Shown one piece after another: positions 9,618-17,893 of a stretch of 64,000 nt of DNA. The stretch is from Verrucomicrobiota bacterium (lineage in GTDB: Bacteria > Verrucomicrobiota > Verrucomicrobiia > Opitutales > Opitutaceae): NCBI GenBank assembly GCA_023391285.1, contig JAEWBF010000099.1, positions 1 through 64,000 of the forward strand. The letters run 5' to 3'. The notes below the pieces were generated by a model. It searched no databases, had not been told where the DNA came from, and saw nothing but the letters and a program-made list of their open reading frames with translations. Position 1 is the stretch's first letter; each line of letters begins with the position of its first letter. Made by a program: the position numbers and the translations under genes.

Positions 9618-9634
9618 TTCGCGTGTCTCGCGGG
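9618..9634. repeat. Copy of the TTCGCGTGTTTCGCGGG repeat
   Basis: TTCGCGTGTCTCGCGGG matches, at 16 of 17 bases, each arm of the inverted repeat between nuoK and nuoL (47052-47138). Here only one arm is present. Confidence 0.55.
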
Positions 9635-9656
9635 CGACTGTCTTGCGGGATCTGTC

Positions 9657-10253
9657 TTATAACATCCCCGCGAGCTTCGCGTAGTCGATCGACTCCGCGA
9701 ACTTCCTCAGATCCGCATCGCTCGTATCCGATGCCTCGATCTGCACCAGCAACGCGCCACCGACCACGACGTTCACCGAGCCGCTGCCATCCTTGTTCTT
9801 GAAAATAGCTTTCTGGCCTTTGATCCGCTCGAGCTTCCCGCCATCTGCATTCGCGAACATCGGATTGCCCATCATCATCATCACGCCCTGCATGATCGGA
9901 GAATCGGTGATGAATTTCACCGTCACGCTCGAGTCGCCTTTCGTGTAATTCCGCTCGGCCGTCACCCCGCCGCCAAACATCGCCGCGCCCGCCGCCGACG
10001 TCGTCGCTTCATCCGCTTCCCACCCGGCCGGAGCCGCCGGCAGCAACTCCGTGAACAACTCGCCGCGTTTCTGCCGCACGAGCTGCGCCGCCGCATCCAA
10101 CGCCTGCGCCGCCGTCGCGTAGTCTTTATCCTTATACGCTTTCAACGCCTCCTCGACGGAGTCCGTCACATCGTCGGCGCGCAATGCCGAGCCCAGGGAC
10201 AAAAACGCCGCAACGCACACGCCGCAGCCCATCAGACGCAGATAACGATTCAT
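9657..10253 (-). CDS. Exported hypothetical protein
   Basis: This 198-residue protein has a signal peptide (MNRYLRLMGCGVCVAAFLSLGSALRA). A short helical stretch follows (VEEALKAYKDKDYATAAQALDAAAQLVRQ), resembling one tetratricopeptide-like hairpin. The mostly beta C-terminal region has GSVNVVVGGALLVQIEASD and FAESIDYAKLAGML, which recalls 'DUF'-type periplasmic proteins that score an added variance. No catalytic motif is visible and I do not recognise the family. An in-frame GTG at 10268 is an alternative start. It is followed at 83 bases by a small membrane protein on the same strand, in the upstream direction. Confidence 0.65.
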   Translation of the reverse strand: MNRYLRLMGCGVCVAAFLSLGSALRADDVTDSVEEALKAYKDKDYATAAQALDAAAQLVRQKRGELFTELLPAAPAGWEADEATTSAAGAAMFGGGVTAERNYTKGDSSVTVKFITDSPIMQGVMMMMGNPMFANADGGKLERIKGQKAIFKNKDGSGSVNVVVGGALLVQIEASDTSDADLRKFAESIDYAKLAGML

Positions 10254-10345
10254 TGGTTTCGTATTCACGGTTTAGCTACACCCGCCAAACGCGGCGGGTA
10301 AAGACATTGGCGCGTCACAGCATCCGTCCCGATCTCGCCGCCACC

Positions 10346-10555
10346 TCACCGATCGGCCGGCCGCTTGTAGAGCGCCGCATCGATGATCGACCACAGGTGG
10401 ATCACCCAACCCAGGAGGAACCACCACAACACCGCCGCGAGAACAAACATCAGCAGCGCGCGAATCAGCTTTCCCTGCAGCAGCTGGCCCAAGCCCGGAA
10501 TGAAGAAGCTCGCGAGCGCAGCGATCACATTACCCGTCGTTCCAGGAGCAGCCAT
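10346..10555 (-). CDS. Small membrane protein with GLGQ motif
   Basis: This 69-residue protein has two hydrophobic segments separated by a short loop. The motif FFIPGLGQLLQGK, then LIRALLMFVLAAVLWWFLLGWVI and WSIIDAALYKR, resembles TM2-type/DUF5683-like small membrane proteins of unknown function. I chose the ATG at 10555; an in-frame ATG at 10564 and GTG at 10573 also exist. It may be co-transcribed with the exported hypothetical gene downstream. Confidence 0.6.
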   Translation of the reverse strand: MAAPGTTGNVIAALASFFIPGLGQLLQGKLIRALLMFVLAAVLWWFLLGWVIHLWSIIDAALYKRPADR

Positions 10556-10914
10556 GGTCCGCATCGCCGACACGCCCCGCCGCCACTTGTTGCGTCTTCC
10601 ATGAAGGGTGAAGCTCCATCAGCGACGTCCTCCTTCTACCGCCCCGCAGCGCCGCCCTTTTTCGCAACCCACCCCGCCCGTTTTCACATTCCGTTTACGC
10701 GATTTCGACCATCCCCGTGGGGGAATTTCCGCACCACTTGCGAACCAAATCCCCGATCCTGTGTCCGTGCACGGCCCATGGCTTCCAGCACCATGCAAAC
10801 AACTCAACGCACAGGTCCCGCTTCAGTTGTGGAGGAAACCTCCCTCCAATCACGCTGGGTTTTCGCCACGCCGCGAGCCCCCCGCTTCTCGCTTTCGGCT
10901 GGCACCGCCAGCCC
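10556..10914. other. Divergent intergenic region without a gene
   Basis: About 360 bases separate two divergent genes and must hold both promoters. A small GGAGG-AAA-CCTCC hairpin is at 10831-10843 and a CCCC-GT-GGGG dyad at about 10713-10722. I find no convincing -35/-10 pair, small gene or RNA here. Confidence 0.4.
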
Positions 10915-13900
10915 GTGAATGCCTTCGCCACCCCCGCCGTCGAGCTCTCGGCGAAAATCCTGCTCGTAAAATCAGACACCCGCCGCTCCCGCGGCCGCGC
11001 CTTCGTCCTCGCCGGCGGCGGCATCTACGCCCGCGATCTCGAATCCCCCGACGCCATCGACGAAGCCCTCAACGCCGAGGCCTTCCAACTGATCGTCAAT
11101 GACGCCCGTGCCCACCCCGACGAGCCTTTCCTCTTCGTCGAGAAACTCCGCCGCCAACCCGGCGCCCCACCGCTTCTTCTCCTTTGTCCCTCGCTCCAGT
11201 TCGACCGCGTCGTCGAGGCCATCCGCCATCGCGTCAACGACATCCTCCCGCCTCCCGTCGACTTCAAAGCTCTCCACGAGCGCGCCATCGAACTTCTCAA
11301 AACCCACCTCAACGGCCAGGCCCCCGAAATCGATACCGCCCGCTGGTTCGAAATCGCCCGCTTCCTCGCCGAACCTCACGACGACGGCATCACCCCTCCG
11401 ACCTCCCGCTTCAACGCTTCCATCGCCGACGCGTCCGATGCAAACGATGCCCACCGCTCCCGCCTGAACGCCGAGCTCGAGCTCGAACGCAACTCGCTCC
11501 AAGCCGCCCGCGAGGCCGCCGAACGCGAAGCCGAGTCTCTCCGTCAGCGTCTCTCCCAACTCGAGCAAACCGGCGCGGCCGACACCCGCCGCAGCGACAC
11601 CCTCGCTCAACAGGAAGCCGAGCTCGCCGCCGCCGAGGAAGAGCTTTCTCTCGCCCGCAAACAGCTCGAACAACAACGCGCCGAGCTCGCCACCCGCGAA
11701 GCCGCCGCCCGCCAGCTCACCGAACAACTCGGGCCGCTCACCTCCGCCCGCGACGAGCTCGCCCGTCAACGCGCCGAGCTCGCCGCCACCCAGCAAAAGC
11801 TCGACGACGCCAAGCGCGAACTCGACCGCCGCGCCGCCGAGCTCGCTCGCCAACAAAAGGTCCAAGCCGCTGCCGCCGCCGAAGAAGAAGCGCGCATCGA
11901 AGCCGAACGCGCCGCCCACGAAGCCGCCGTCCGCGCCAGCGAAGCCTTGCGCCAGAAGAAAGAATCCGAGCTCGCCCGCCTGGCCGCCGACACCAAGAAG
12001 CGCGAGGCCGACATCGCCGCCGCCGAGGAAGAGCTGGCGCTCGCCCGCAAGCACCTCGAGCAGGAGCGCGCCACTTACAAATCCACGCTCGATAAACAAC
12101 TCGCCGCCGCACGCCAGCGCGAAGCCGCGCTCGCCGAACGTGAAGCCGCCGCCGCCGAGGTCGTCTCCGCCCAAGCCAACCTCGCCGCCGAAGAAAAACG
12201 CCTGGCCGAGCTGAAACTCTCGCTCGATCGCCGCGCGGCCGAGCTCGCGCAGGAACAACAATCCCGCCTCGACGCCCTCGCCTCTGAGGAAGCGCGCATC
12301 GCCGCCGATCGCGCCGCGCTCGAAACCGCCACCCGCAACGCCGAAGCCGTTCGCAACAAACACGAGACCGAACTCGCTCGCCGAGAAACCGCGATCGCCG
12401 CCCGCACCGCGGAAGTCGATGCCGGCGCCGACGAAATCGCCGCCTCGCGCAAACAGCTGGCCGCCGACCGAGCCACCCTCGAAGCCGCCGCGAAGAAACA
12501 ATCCGAAGCCTTCAATCGCCGCGAAGCCGAGCTCGCCGAGCGCGAGGCCGCCGCCGCCGAAGCGGAACAAGCCATCGCGAAACTCGAGACCGATCGCCAG
12601 CAGCTCGCTCGCGATCAACAGCAGCTCGAGAAAGAACAATCCCGCCTGGCCGAAACGAAGAAAGCGCTCGAAGCCCGCGCCAGCGAAATCGCCGCCGAGC
12701 GCAAGCAGCTCGAGGCCGATCGCAAGACCTTCGAATCACAACGCCAGCAGAAGGAATCCGAGTTCGCCCGCCTCGTCGCCGACACCCAGCGCCGCGAAGC
12801 CGACGTCGCTGCCGCCCAAGAAGAACTCGCCGTATCCAAAAAACAACTCGCCGACGAGCGCGCCGCACTCGCCGTCGCTGCGAAAAAACAATCCGACACC
12901 TTCGCTCGCCGAGAAGCCGAGTTCGCCGAGCGCGAAGCCGCCATCGGGGAAGCCGAACAAGCTATCGCGAAACTCGACAGCGACCGCCAGCGCCTCGCGC
13001 AGGACCGTCAGCACCTCGAGACCGAGCAAGCCCGCCTCGCCAATCTCAAGAAAGCTCACGACGCGCGCGCCGCCGAACTCGCCGATGAAGAGGCCCGCCT
13101 CGAAGCCGAACGCACGTCCTTCGAATCCGCGCGCCAAAAGAAAGACGCCGAACTCGCTCGTCTCGCCGCCGACACCAAAAAGCGGGAAGCCGAACTCGCC
13201 GCCTCACAGGAGGAGCTCGCCGCCACGCGCCAGCAGCTCACCAAAGACCGCACCGCTTTCGACGCTTCCGCCAAGAAACAAACGGAGTCTCTGAATCGCC
13301 GCGAAGCCACACTCGCCGAACGCGAAGCCGCCGCCGCCGAGGCCGCCGCCGCGCTCGCCCAACTCGAAGTCGAGCGTCAGCAACTCGCCAAAAACCTGGA
13401 GCACCTCGCCGACGAGGAAGCCCGTCTCGCCACCACGCGCAGCCAGCTCGACGCATCAAAACGCGAACTCGAACAGCGTTCCGCCGAGCTCACTCACAAA
13501 CAAAAAGCGCACGCCGCCGCCGTCGCCGACGAAGAGGCCCGCCTCGAAGCCGAACGCAGCGCCCACGAAACCGCCGCCCGCACCGCCACCGCGGCACGCC
13601 AAAAAGCCGAGGCCGAACTCACCCGCCTCGCGGCCGAAGCGAAGAAGCGCACGGCCGAACTCGACGCCCGCGAAGCCGAGCTCGCCGCCGCCGAAGAGGA
13701 AATCTCCGCCGCCCGTCAACAGGCCGACACCGCTCAAAAAGCCGCCGCGCAACTCCGCCAGCAGCTGGACGCCGAACTCGCACGGACCAAGTCCGAGCTC
13801 GCCACCGTCGAGCAGACCAAAACCCAGCAAGCCGCCAAACGCACCGAGCTCGACCAGCTCGCCATCTCGCTCGCCGAACAGGAAGCCGCGCTCGCCGAGG

Positions 13901-14097
13901 AACAGTCCCGCCTCGCGAAGGAATCCGCCGCCTTGCGCCAGCAATCCGCCACCCTCGCGAACGAGCGCGCCTCCCTCCAGGCCGAGCGCGCAGCCTGCGA
14001 GGAGGAATCCTCTGCCCTCGCCAAGCGCATGAAGGACTTCGAGGACCGCCGGCGCCAGGTCCAAGAAAAAATGAAGAGTATGCTCGCGGTCGAGTAA
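10915..14097 (+). CDS. Giant alanine/glutamate-rich coiled-coil protein with degenerate receiver domain
   Basis: This protein is 1060 residues long from a GTG start. Residues about 10-125 look like a response-regulator receiver fold (KILLVKSD, FQLIVNDARAHPDEP, DILPPPVDFKALHERAIELL). The aspartate of the phosphorylation site aligns with D63, but the N-terminal acidic pair is KS-D and the conserved lysine is proline, so it is a degenerate receiver. Residues about 175-1055 are continuous coiled coil built from units of about 130-145 residues. Each unit has a start like ELARLAADTKKREAE, then REAELAEREAAAAEAEQA and a RLAET/RLANL segment. At least four units are clear. There is no signal peptide or membrane helix. 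The GTG is chosen because upstream codons look non-coding. The next gene, 82 bases downstream, is a TM/PEGA/TonB protein. A filament or scaffold role is inferred only from shape. Confidence 0.8.
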   Translation: MNAFATPAVELSAKILLVKSDTRRSRGRAFVLAGGGIYARDLESPDAIDEALNAEAFQLIVNDARAHPDEPFLFVEKLRRQPGAPPLLLLCPSLQFDRVVEAIRHRVNDILPPPVDFKALHERAIELLKTHLNGQAPEIDTARWFEIARFLAEPHDDGITPPTSRFNASIADASDANDAHRSRLNAELELERNSLQAAREAAEREAESLRQRLSQLEQTGAADTRRSDTLAQQEAELAAAEEELSLARKQLEQQRAELATREAAARQLTEQLGPLTSARDELARQRAELAATQQKLDDAKRELDRRAAELARQQKVQAAAAAEEEARIEAERAAHEAAVRASEALRQKKESELARLAADTKKREADIAAAEEELALARKHLEQERATYKSTLDKQLAAARQREAALAEREAAAAEVVSAQANLAAEEKRLAELKLSLDRRAAELAQEQQSRLDALASEEARIAADRAALETATRNAEAVRNKHETELARRETAIAARTAEVDAGADEIAASRKQLAADRATLEAAAKKQSEAFNRREAELAEREAAAAEAEQAIAKLETDRQQLARDQQQLEKEQSRLAETKKALEARASEIAAERKQLEADRKTFESQRQQKESEFARLVADTQRREADVAAAQEELAVSKKQLADERAALAVAAKKQSDTFARREAEFAEREAAIGEAEQAIAKLDSDRQRLAQDRQHLETEQARLANLKKAHDARAAELADEEARLEAERTSFESARQKKDAELARLAADTKKREAELAASQEELAATRQQLTKDRTAFDASAKKQTESLNRREATLAEREAAAAEAAAALAQLEVERQQLAKNLEHLADEEARLATTRSQLDASKRELEQRSAELTHKQKAHAAAVADEEARLEAERSAHETAARTATAARQKAEAELTRLAAEAKKRTAELDAREAELAAAEEEISAARQQADTAQKAAAQLRQQLDAELARTKSELATVEQTKTQQAAKRTELDQLAISLAEQEAALAEEQSRLAKESAALRQQSATLANERASLQAERAACEEESSALAKRMKDFEDRRRQVQEKMKSMLAVE

Positions 14098-14179
14098 CCC
14101 GGCCCGAACCCACCCCAACGCCAAGACCCCCATCCGTCTCCCACCTCCGCTTCGATCCCGCTTCAACCCGACTCCCGCC

Positions 14180-16837
14180 ATGCCTACGTCCAACCAAAAG
14201 CAGTATTACGTCGAACTCACGCGGCACTCGTTGCACGCCGTTCGCGCCACCGGTCCCGCCATCGAGTTTTGCCGGGAATGTCCGATCGACCAGAAACCCG
14301 CCGTCGAAGAACTGCTCGCCGCTTTGGGCAACGGCGCCCCCGTGCAAGCCGTCGTCGCCCTCGCCCCACTCCAATCGCATTGGCACCTTTCCGCCGGAAA
14401 CGAAGCCTCGCGTCACCGCACCGACGCCGCTCTCCGCACGTTCGCCGGCAATCTTTCGCACGGTCTCGAAGGCCCGTTCGAACTTCTCTCCTGCCACGCC
14501 GAGGATGGCTCCGTCGTCACCCCCGTCGGCAACGCCCGCTGGCTCGTCAACCTCGCGCCAACCTCCTCGCTCGAGGCAGCAGCCGAAGCGGTTCGCGACC
14601 GACAGATCGAACCGGTCCGCGTTGAAAGCGGCATCCTCAGCCGCATCGCCGCCGCGGCCACCGCCGTGCGCCACGCTGGCAGCAACCCAGTCGTTCTCTG
14701 GAATCTCGGACTCGAAAATTCTCAACTCTTCCTCGTCACCGCGCGCGGCGTCGAAGGCGTCGCGCCTTGCACCACCGGTCTCGATTCGCTCTTCACGATC
14801 GTTCAAGCCGCCCTCGGCTTGAAGCTCCGCGGCGCCGCCGCCCGCCTTTTCTTCAACGATACCTACGACTTCAGCGATGCCGGCCCCCGCATCGCCGCCG
14901 AGCTCGCGCCGTCGTTGAAAACCGCGCTCTCCACGCTGCCGTCCGCCGTCGCCACCGCTTCGTTCAGCTGCGCCAGTTTCACCGGCAAGCAAGCCTGGTT
15001 CTCCGCCGAGATCGCCCGGTCCGTCGGACTCACGCCGTGGACGCCCGACGTCGCACGCATCGTCTCCCATCTTCAACTTCGCCTTCCCGCCGACGCGGCT
15101 GTCACTCCGGATCTGCTTGGCGTGCTTCACCTCGCCGGCTCGCACACGCGCAATCTCACCGAATGGCATCCGACTTGGACGAAACCCGGCGCCGCACCCG
15201 CGCCCGCCGCCATCGCTCCCGCTGCTCCCGCCACACCGTCACCCGCGAAATCCTCTTCCGCCCCCGCCGAACCCGCGATCAAAGCGGTGACCGTAACCCA
15301 TTCCACCCGCGTCGCAGAAATGGAGCCGGCCGGCGTGGCATCCGCCGCTGCGGTTGCGCTTCTGCCCGACGTGCAACGTGAGACGAAGCCGGCTGCCGCG
15401 CCCAAAACCGCCGCCCGCCCCGAAGCGAAGCCGGTAGCGAAAGTAGACGTCGCTCCCGCTCGCAAGCAGGAGAAAACCGTTCCGAAGGCCGCAACACCCA
15501 CGCCGCCGAAAGCGCCGGTGACTCCGCCACCCGCCGCCTCGGTCCCCACCGAAGCTCCGGCCGCTGCGCCGCAGAAGAAACGCGGCCTCGGCCTCTACAT
15601 CGGTATCGCCGCGGGCCTCGCCTGCGCCGCATTCGCCGGGAAGTTCTACTTCGATGCGAAGGAGGCTCAGCAGGTGATCGAGCAGGAAAAAGAAGCCGCC
15701 GCCCAGCTCGCCAAAGCCGTCACGGCGCGCGCCGAGGCGCTCGAAGCCCAAGCGAAGGCCGAAGCCGATCGCATTCGCCGCGAGGCCGAGCAAGCCCGCG
15801 AAGAAGCCGTCGCGCTCGCCCGTCAGCAAGCCGAAGCGCAAACCCGTGAAGCCGTCACCGCCGAGATCGAGGCCGAGCGCATCGCCAACTCGCCAGGTAT
15901 CCTCGTCGTCACTACGTCGCCCGTCGGCGCGCGCGTTTCGATCGACGGCGGTCCCGTGCGCCTCTCGCCGATCTCGCTCAACGATATCATGCCCGGCGCG
16001 CACCGCGTTAACATCTCGCTCGACGGCTACGAGCCCGTCGAACTCACCGCCGATATCGCCGGCACGAAGACAACCGATCTTGGGCTGATCGTCCTGCAAC
16101 GCGCCACGGGCACCCTCGCGATCACCAGCACCCCGGAGAATATCGAGTTCTCCGTTCGCCCCGCCGGCATCCCCGGCGCTCGCCCGCTTCGCCAGGGTCG
16201 CACCCCCGCCCAATTCGATGACCTGGCGCCCGGCGACTACTCCGTCACGTTCTCGAATCCCGGTTGGAAGGATCAGGTCGAACTCATCAGCGTCGAGAAA
16301 CGCGCAACCGCCAATGTCGGAACGGCCTTCAAGAGCGGTGCCGTTCAGCTCACCAGCACCCCCGCCGGCGCCACGGTTTCCCGCAATGGCCAGGTCATCG
16401 GCATCACGCCGCTCAACGTCTCCAACATCCCGCCCCAGAAGGTCACCTACGAACTCACGCTGGCCGGCTACGATCCCGTCGTCGTCAACGGCGAGATCGT
16501 CGAAGGCCAACAGCTCTCACTCGATGCTCGTCTGCTCAGCGTCGACCGCATCGCGAGCACCCACGAAATCGCCACCGCGCCGCAACCCTACGACACGCCC
16601 GCGCCCAAGCTGAGCGCCTCTCGCAACCTGCCGCCTGAGATCAAAGTCGCGTTCGTGGTCCTTCGCGATGGTTCCACGAGCGACGTTCAAGTCATCGGCA
16701 AAGTGGAATCTTCCATGGCGGACGAATGCATCGCCGCCGTCCAGCGCTGGAAGTTCAATCCCGCGACCGGTCGCGACGGCCGCCCGCTGAACGTTCGGGT
16801 GACCCTGCCAATCAAGATCACGGCTGACTTGTTCTAA
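14180..16837 (+). CDS. Membrane protein: cytoplasmic domain, TM, coiled coil, three PEGA domains, TonB C-terminus
   Basis: This 885-residue protein has an unusual architecture. The N-terminal ~330 residues are soluble and weakly recall actin-fold PilM/GspL-like domains (YYVELTRHSLHAVRATG, VVLWNLGLENSQLFLV); this resemblance is not secure. An Ala/Pro-rich linker covers about 335-465. One membrane helix follows (about 471-490), then a TolA-like charged coiled coil (about 492-565). Three PEGA repeats start near 571, 643 and 719 (SIDGGPVRLSP, STPENIEF, STPAGATVSRNG). A TonB/TolA C-terminal domain ends the protein from about 818 (VAFVVLRDGSTSDVQV, VQRWKFNPATGRDG). PEGA domains are thought to bind surface layers or cell wall, and TonB C-domains contact outer-membrane partners. 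It probably links the cytoplasm, perhaps the preceding coiled-coil protein, to the envelope. A strong terminator follows. Confidence 0.8.
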   Translation: MPTSNQKQYYVELTRHSLHAVRATGPAIEFCRECPIDQKPAVEELLAALGNGAPVQAVVALAPLQSHWHLSAGNEASRHRTDAALRTFAGNLSHGLEGPFELLSCHAEDGSVVTPVGNARWLVNLAPTSSLEAAAEAVRDRQIEPVRVESGILSRIAAAATAVRHAGSNPVVLWNLGLENSQLFLVTARGVEGVAPCTTGLDSLFTIVQAALGLKLRGAAARLFFNDTYDFSDAGPRIAAELAPSLKTALSTLPSAVATASFSCASFTGKQAWFSAEIARSVGLTPWTPDVARIVSHLQLRLPADAAVTPDLLGVLHLAGSHTRNLTEWHPTWTKPGAAPAPAAIAPAAPATPSPAKSSSAPAEPAIKAVTVTHSTRVAEMEPAGVASAAAVALLPDVQRETKPAAAPKTAARPEAKPVAKVDVAPARKQEKTVPKAATPTPPKAPVTPPPAASVPTEAPAAAPQKKRGLGLYIGIAAGLACAAFAGKFYFDAKEAQQVIEQEKEAAAQLAKAVTARAEALEAQAKAEADRIRREAEQAREEAVALARQQAEAQTREAVTAEIEAERIANSPGILVVTTSPVGARVSIDGGPVRLSPISLNDIMPGAHRVNISLDGYEPVELTADIAGTKTTDLGLIVLQRATGTLAITSTPENIEFSVRPAGIPGARPLRQGRTPAQFDDLAPGDYSVTFSNPGWKDQVELISVEKRATANVGTAFKSGAVQLTSTPAGATVSRNGQVIGITPLNVSNIPPQKVTYELTLAGYDPVVVNGEIVEGQQLSLDARLLSVDRIASTHEIATAPQPYDTPAPKLSASRNLPPEIKVAFVVLRDGSTSDVQVIGKVESSMADECIAAVQRWKFNPATGRDGRPLNVRVTLPIKITADLF

Positions 16838-16860
16838 CCGGCACACGTCACCGCGATCGG

Positions 16861-16895
16861 AAGGGCGAGCCTCCCCCTGGGCTCGCCCTTTTTTT
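16861..16895 (+). terminator. Rho-independent terminator
   Basis: AAGGGCGAGCC and GGCTCGCCCTT form an 11-bp stem with a short loop, followed directly by a run of seven T. It lies 23 bases after the stop of the PEGA/TonB gene and is the clearest intrinsic terminator in the window. Confidence 0.92.
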
Positions 16896-16925
16896 GCCCC
16901 CCGAGACGGCGCACCGCTTTCCCAT

Positions 16926-16947
16926 GTAGGAGCCTGCTTGCAGGCGA
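16926..16947 (+). repeat. Solitary REP-like palindrome GTAGGAGCCTGCTTGCAGGC
   Basis: A GTAG head is followed by GCCTGC-TT-GCAGGC. The layout closely resembles the well-known Pseudomonas REP elements (GTAGGAGC, stem, TT, stem). No inverted partner is found nearby, so it is a single REP rather than a REPIN. Confidence 0.65.
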
Positions 16948-17021
16948 TTCTCGCGAGCCAGCTTCGAGCATCGCCCGCCGCGCACACGTCGATGCCGCAT
17001 CAGTCGTCTGGAGCCCCCACG

Positions 17022-17441
17022 CTACCGTCCCGCATAACTCGCCACAATCTCCGCGAACACATGCGGCCGCGGATATTTCGTCACGAATTGCGCAATCCCC
17101 AAAGTCGAGGCCCGCTGCACATCACGCGGCTCGATCGCACCCGACAGCGCGATCACCGGCAGCTCCTTCAACGCCTCCTGTGCGCGGATCCATGCAAGCG
17201 CTTCGAATCCGTCCATCTTCGGCATGTTGATATCCAGGAACAACAGGCAGGGTCGCACCGCCTCCGCACTCGTGGCCGGATCGCACAAGGGCCGCAGGTA
17301 ATCGATCAACGCCTCCCCGTCTCCGACCGAAACCACCGGATGCGTCACACCCGCGAGCCGCAGGTAATGTCGCAATAAACAAAGGTCGTCGTCGTTGTCC
17401 TCGGCGACCAGCAGCGGAGCGCGGGTGGAATCACTCATCAT
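17022..17441 (-). CDS. Single-domain response regulator
   Basis: This ~139-residue protein is one receiver domain. It has AEDNDDD near the N-terminus, the phosphorylation site D70 in LLFLDINMPKMDG, and the conserved lysine in FVTKYPRP. The longer linker and TKYPR ending resemble the Rcp1-type subfamily of receivers that work with phytochrome-like or hybrid kinases. There is no output domain, so it acts by protein contact or phosphorelay. I chose the ATG at 17441; the ATG at 17438 is equally possible and a GTG at 17468 less so. No kinase gene is adjacent. Confidence 0.82.
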   Translation of the reverse strand: MMSDSTRAPLLVAEDNDDDLCLLRHYLRLAGVTHPVVSVGDGEALIDYLRPLCDPATSAEAVRPCLLFLDINMPKMDGFEALAWIRAQEALKELPVIALSGAIEPRDVQRASTLGIAQFVTKYPRPHVFAEIVASYAGR

Positions 17442-17553
17442 CAAGACCGATTGCAAACCGACGCCCACGCCGGGACCGAGCTTCGCGCCCGCGGACCCTC
17501 CACCTTCGGGGCCGATCCTCTGGCCCAGATCAATGACATCTCCCGGCCCTCCT

Positions 17554-17784
17554 TCAAAGCCCTGCCTTCTTCAAGAGGTCCGCCGCCGTCAGATTCATCG
17601 CCGACGCCAGCCGCGTCACCGTATCGAGCGACACCATCCGTTCACCCCGCTCCACCTCGCCCACGTAGGTGAGGCTCAGCCCGGATTCGAACGCGAGTTT
17701 CTGCTGGGTTAGGTTTCGCACCACGCGTTCGGCATGAACTATCCGTCCGAAGCGTCGTTGAAGTCGGGCTGCGCGATCAGGCAC
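17554..17784 (-). CDS. XRE-family HTH transcriptional regulator
   Basis: This 76-residue protein is almost entirely a Cro/C1-type helix-turn-helix (LTQQKLAFESGLSLTYVGEVERGERMVSLDTVTRLASAMNL, with recognition helix around LTYVGEVERG). Such compact XRE proteins bind short operators as dimers. It starts with GTG preceded by CGGA. It lies between the receiver gene and pyruvate carboxylase, all on the minus strand but with gaps of over 100 bases. An inverted repeat overlapping a candidate promoter just upstream could be its own operator. Confidence 0.82.
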   Translation of the reverse strand: MPDRAARLQRRFGRIVHAERVVRNLTQQKLAFESGLSLTYVGEVERGERMVSLDTVTRLASAMNLTAADLLKKAGL

Positions 17785-17822
17785 TCCGATAGACTACCGG
17801 GACTCTTCCCCGCAGTCTGCCA

Positions 17823-17862
17823 ATTTTAGTTGGTGAACTATGATGGTCGCAACTAGCTGCGA
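17823..17862 (-). promoter_or_regulatory. Candidate promoter and operator of the XRE gene
   Basis: On the minus strand TTGCGA (17847-17852) and TAAAAT (17823-17828) are spaced by 18 bases. The -35 overlaps a small inverted repeat, TCGCA-ACTAGC-TGCGA (17847-17862). This would suit autorepression, but it is only a pattern match. Confidence 0.4.
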
Positions 17863-17893
17863 TCTAATAGGATACGAAAAATGGATACACCAG

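Noticed and set aside
10972..12639. Long open frame on the minus strand opposite the coiled-coil gene
   Set aside because: It mirrors the Glu/Ala repeats of the real gene, gives a Gly/Phe/Leu-rich product without domains, and exists only because stop codons are rare at this GC content.
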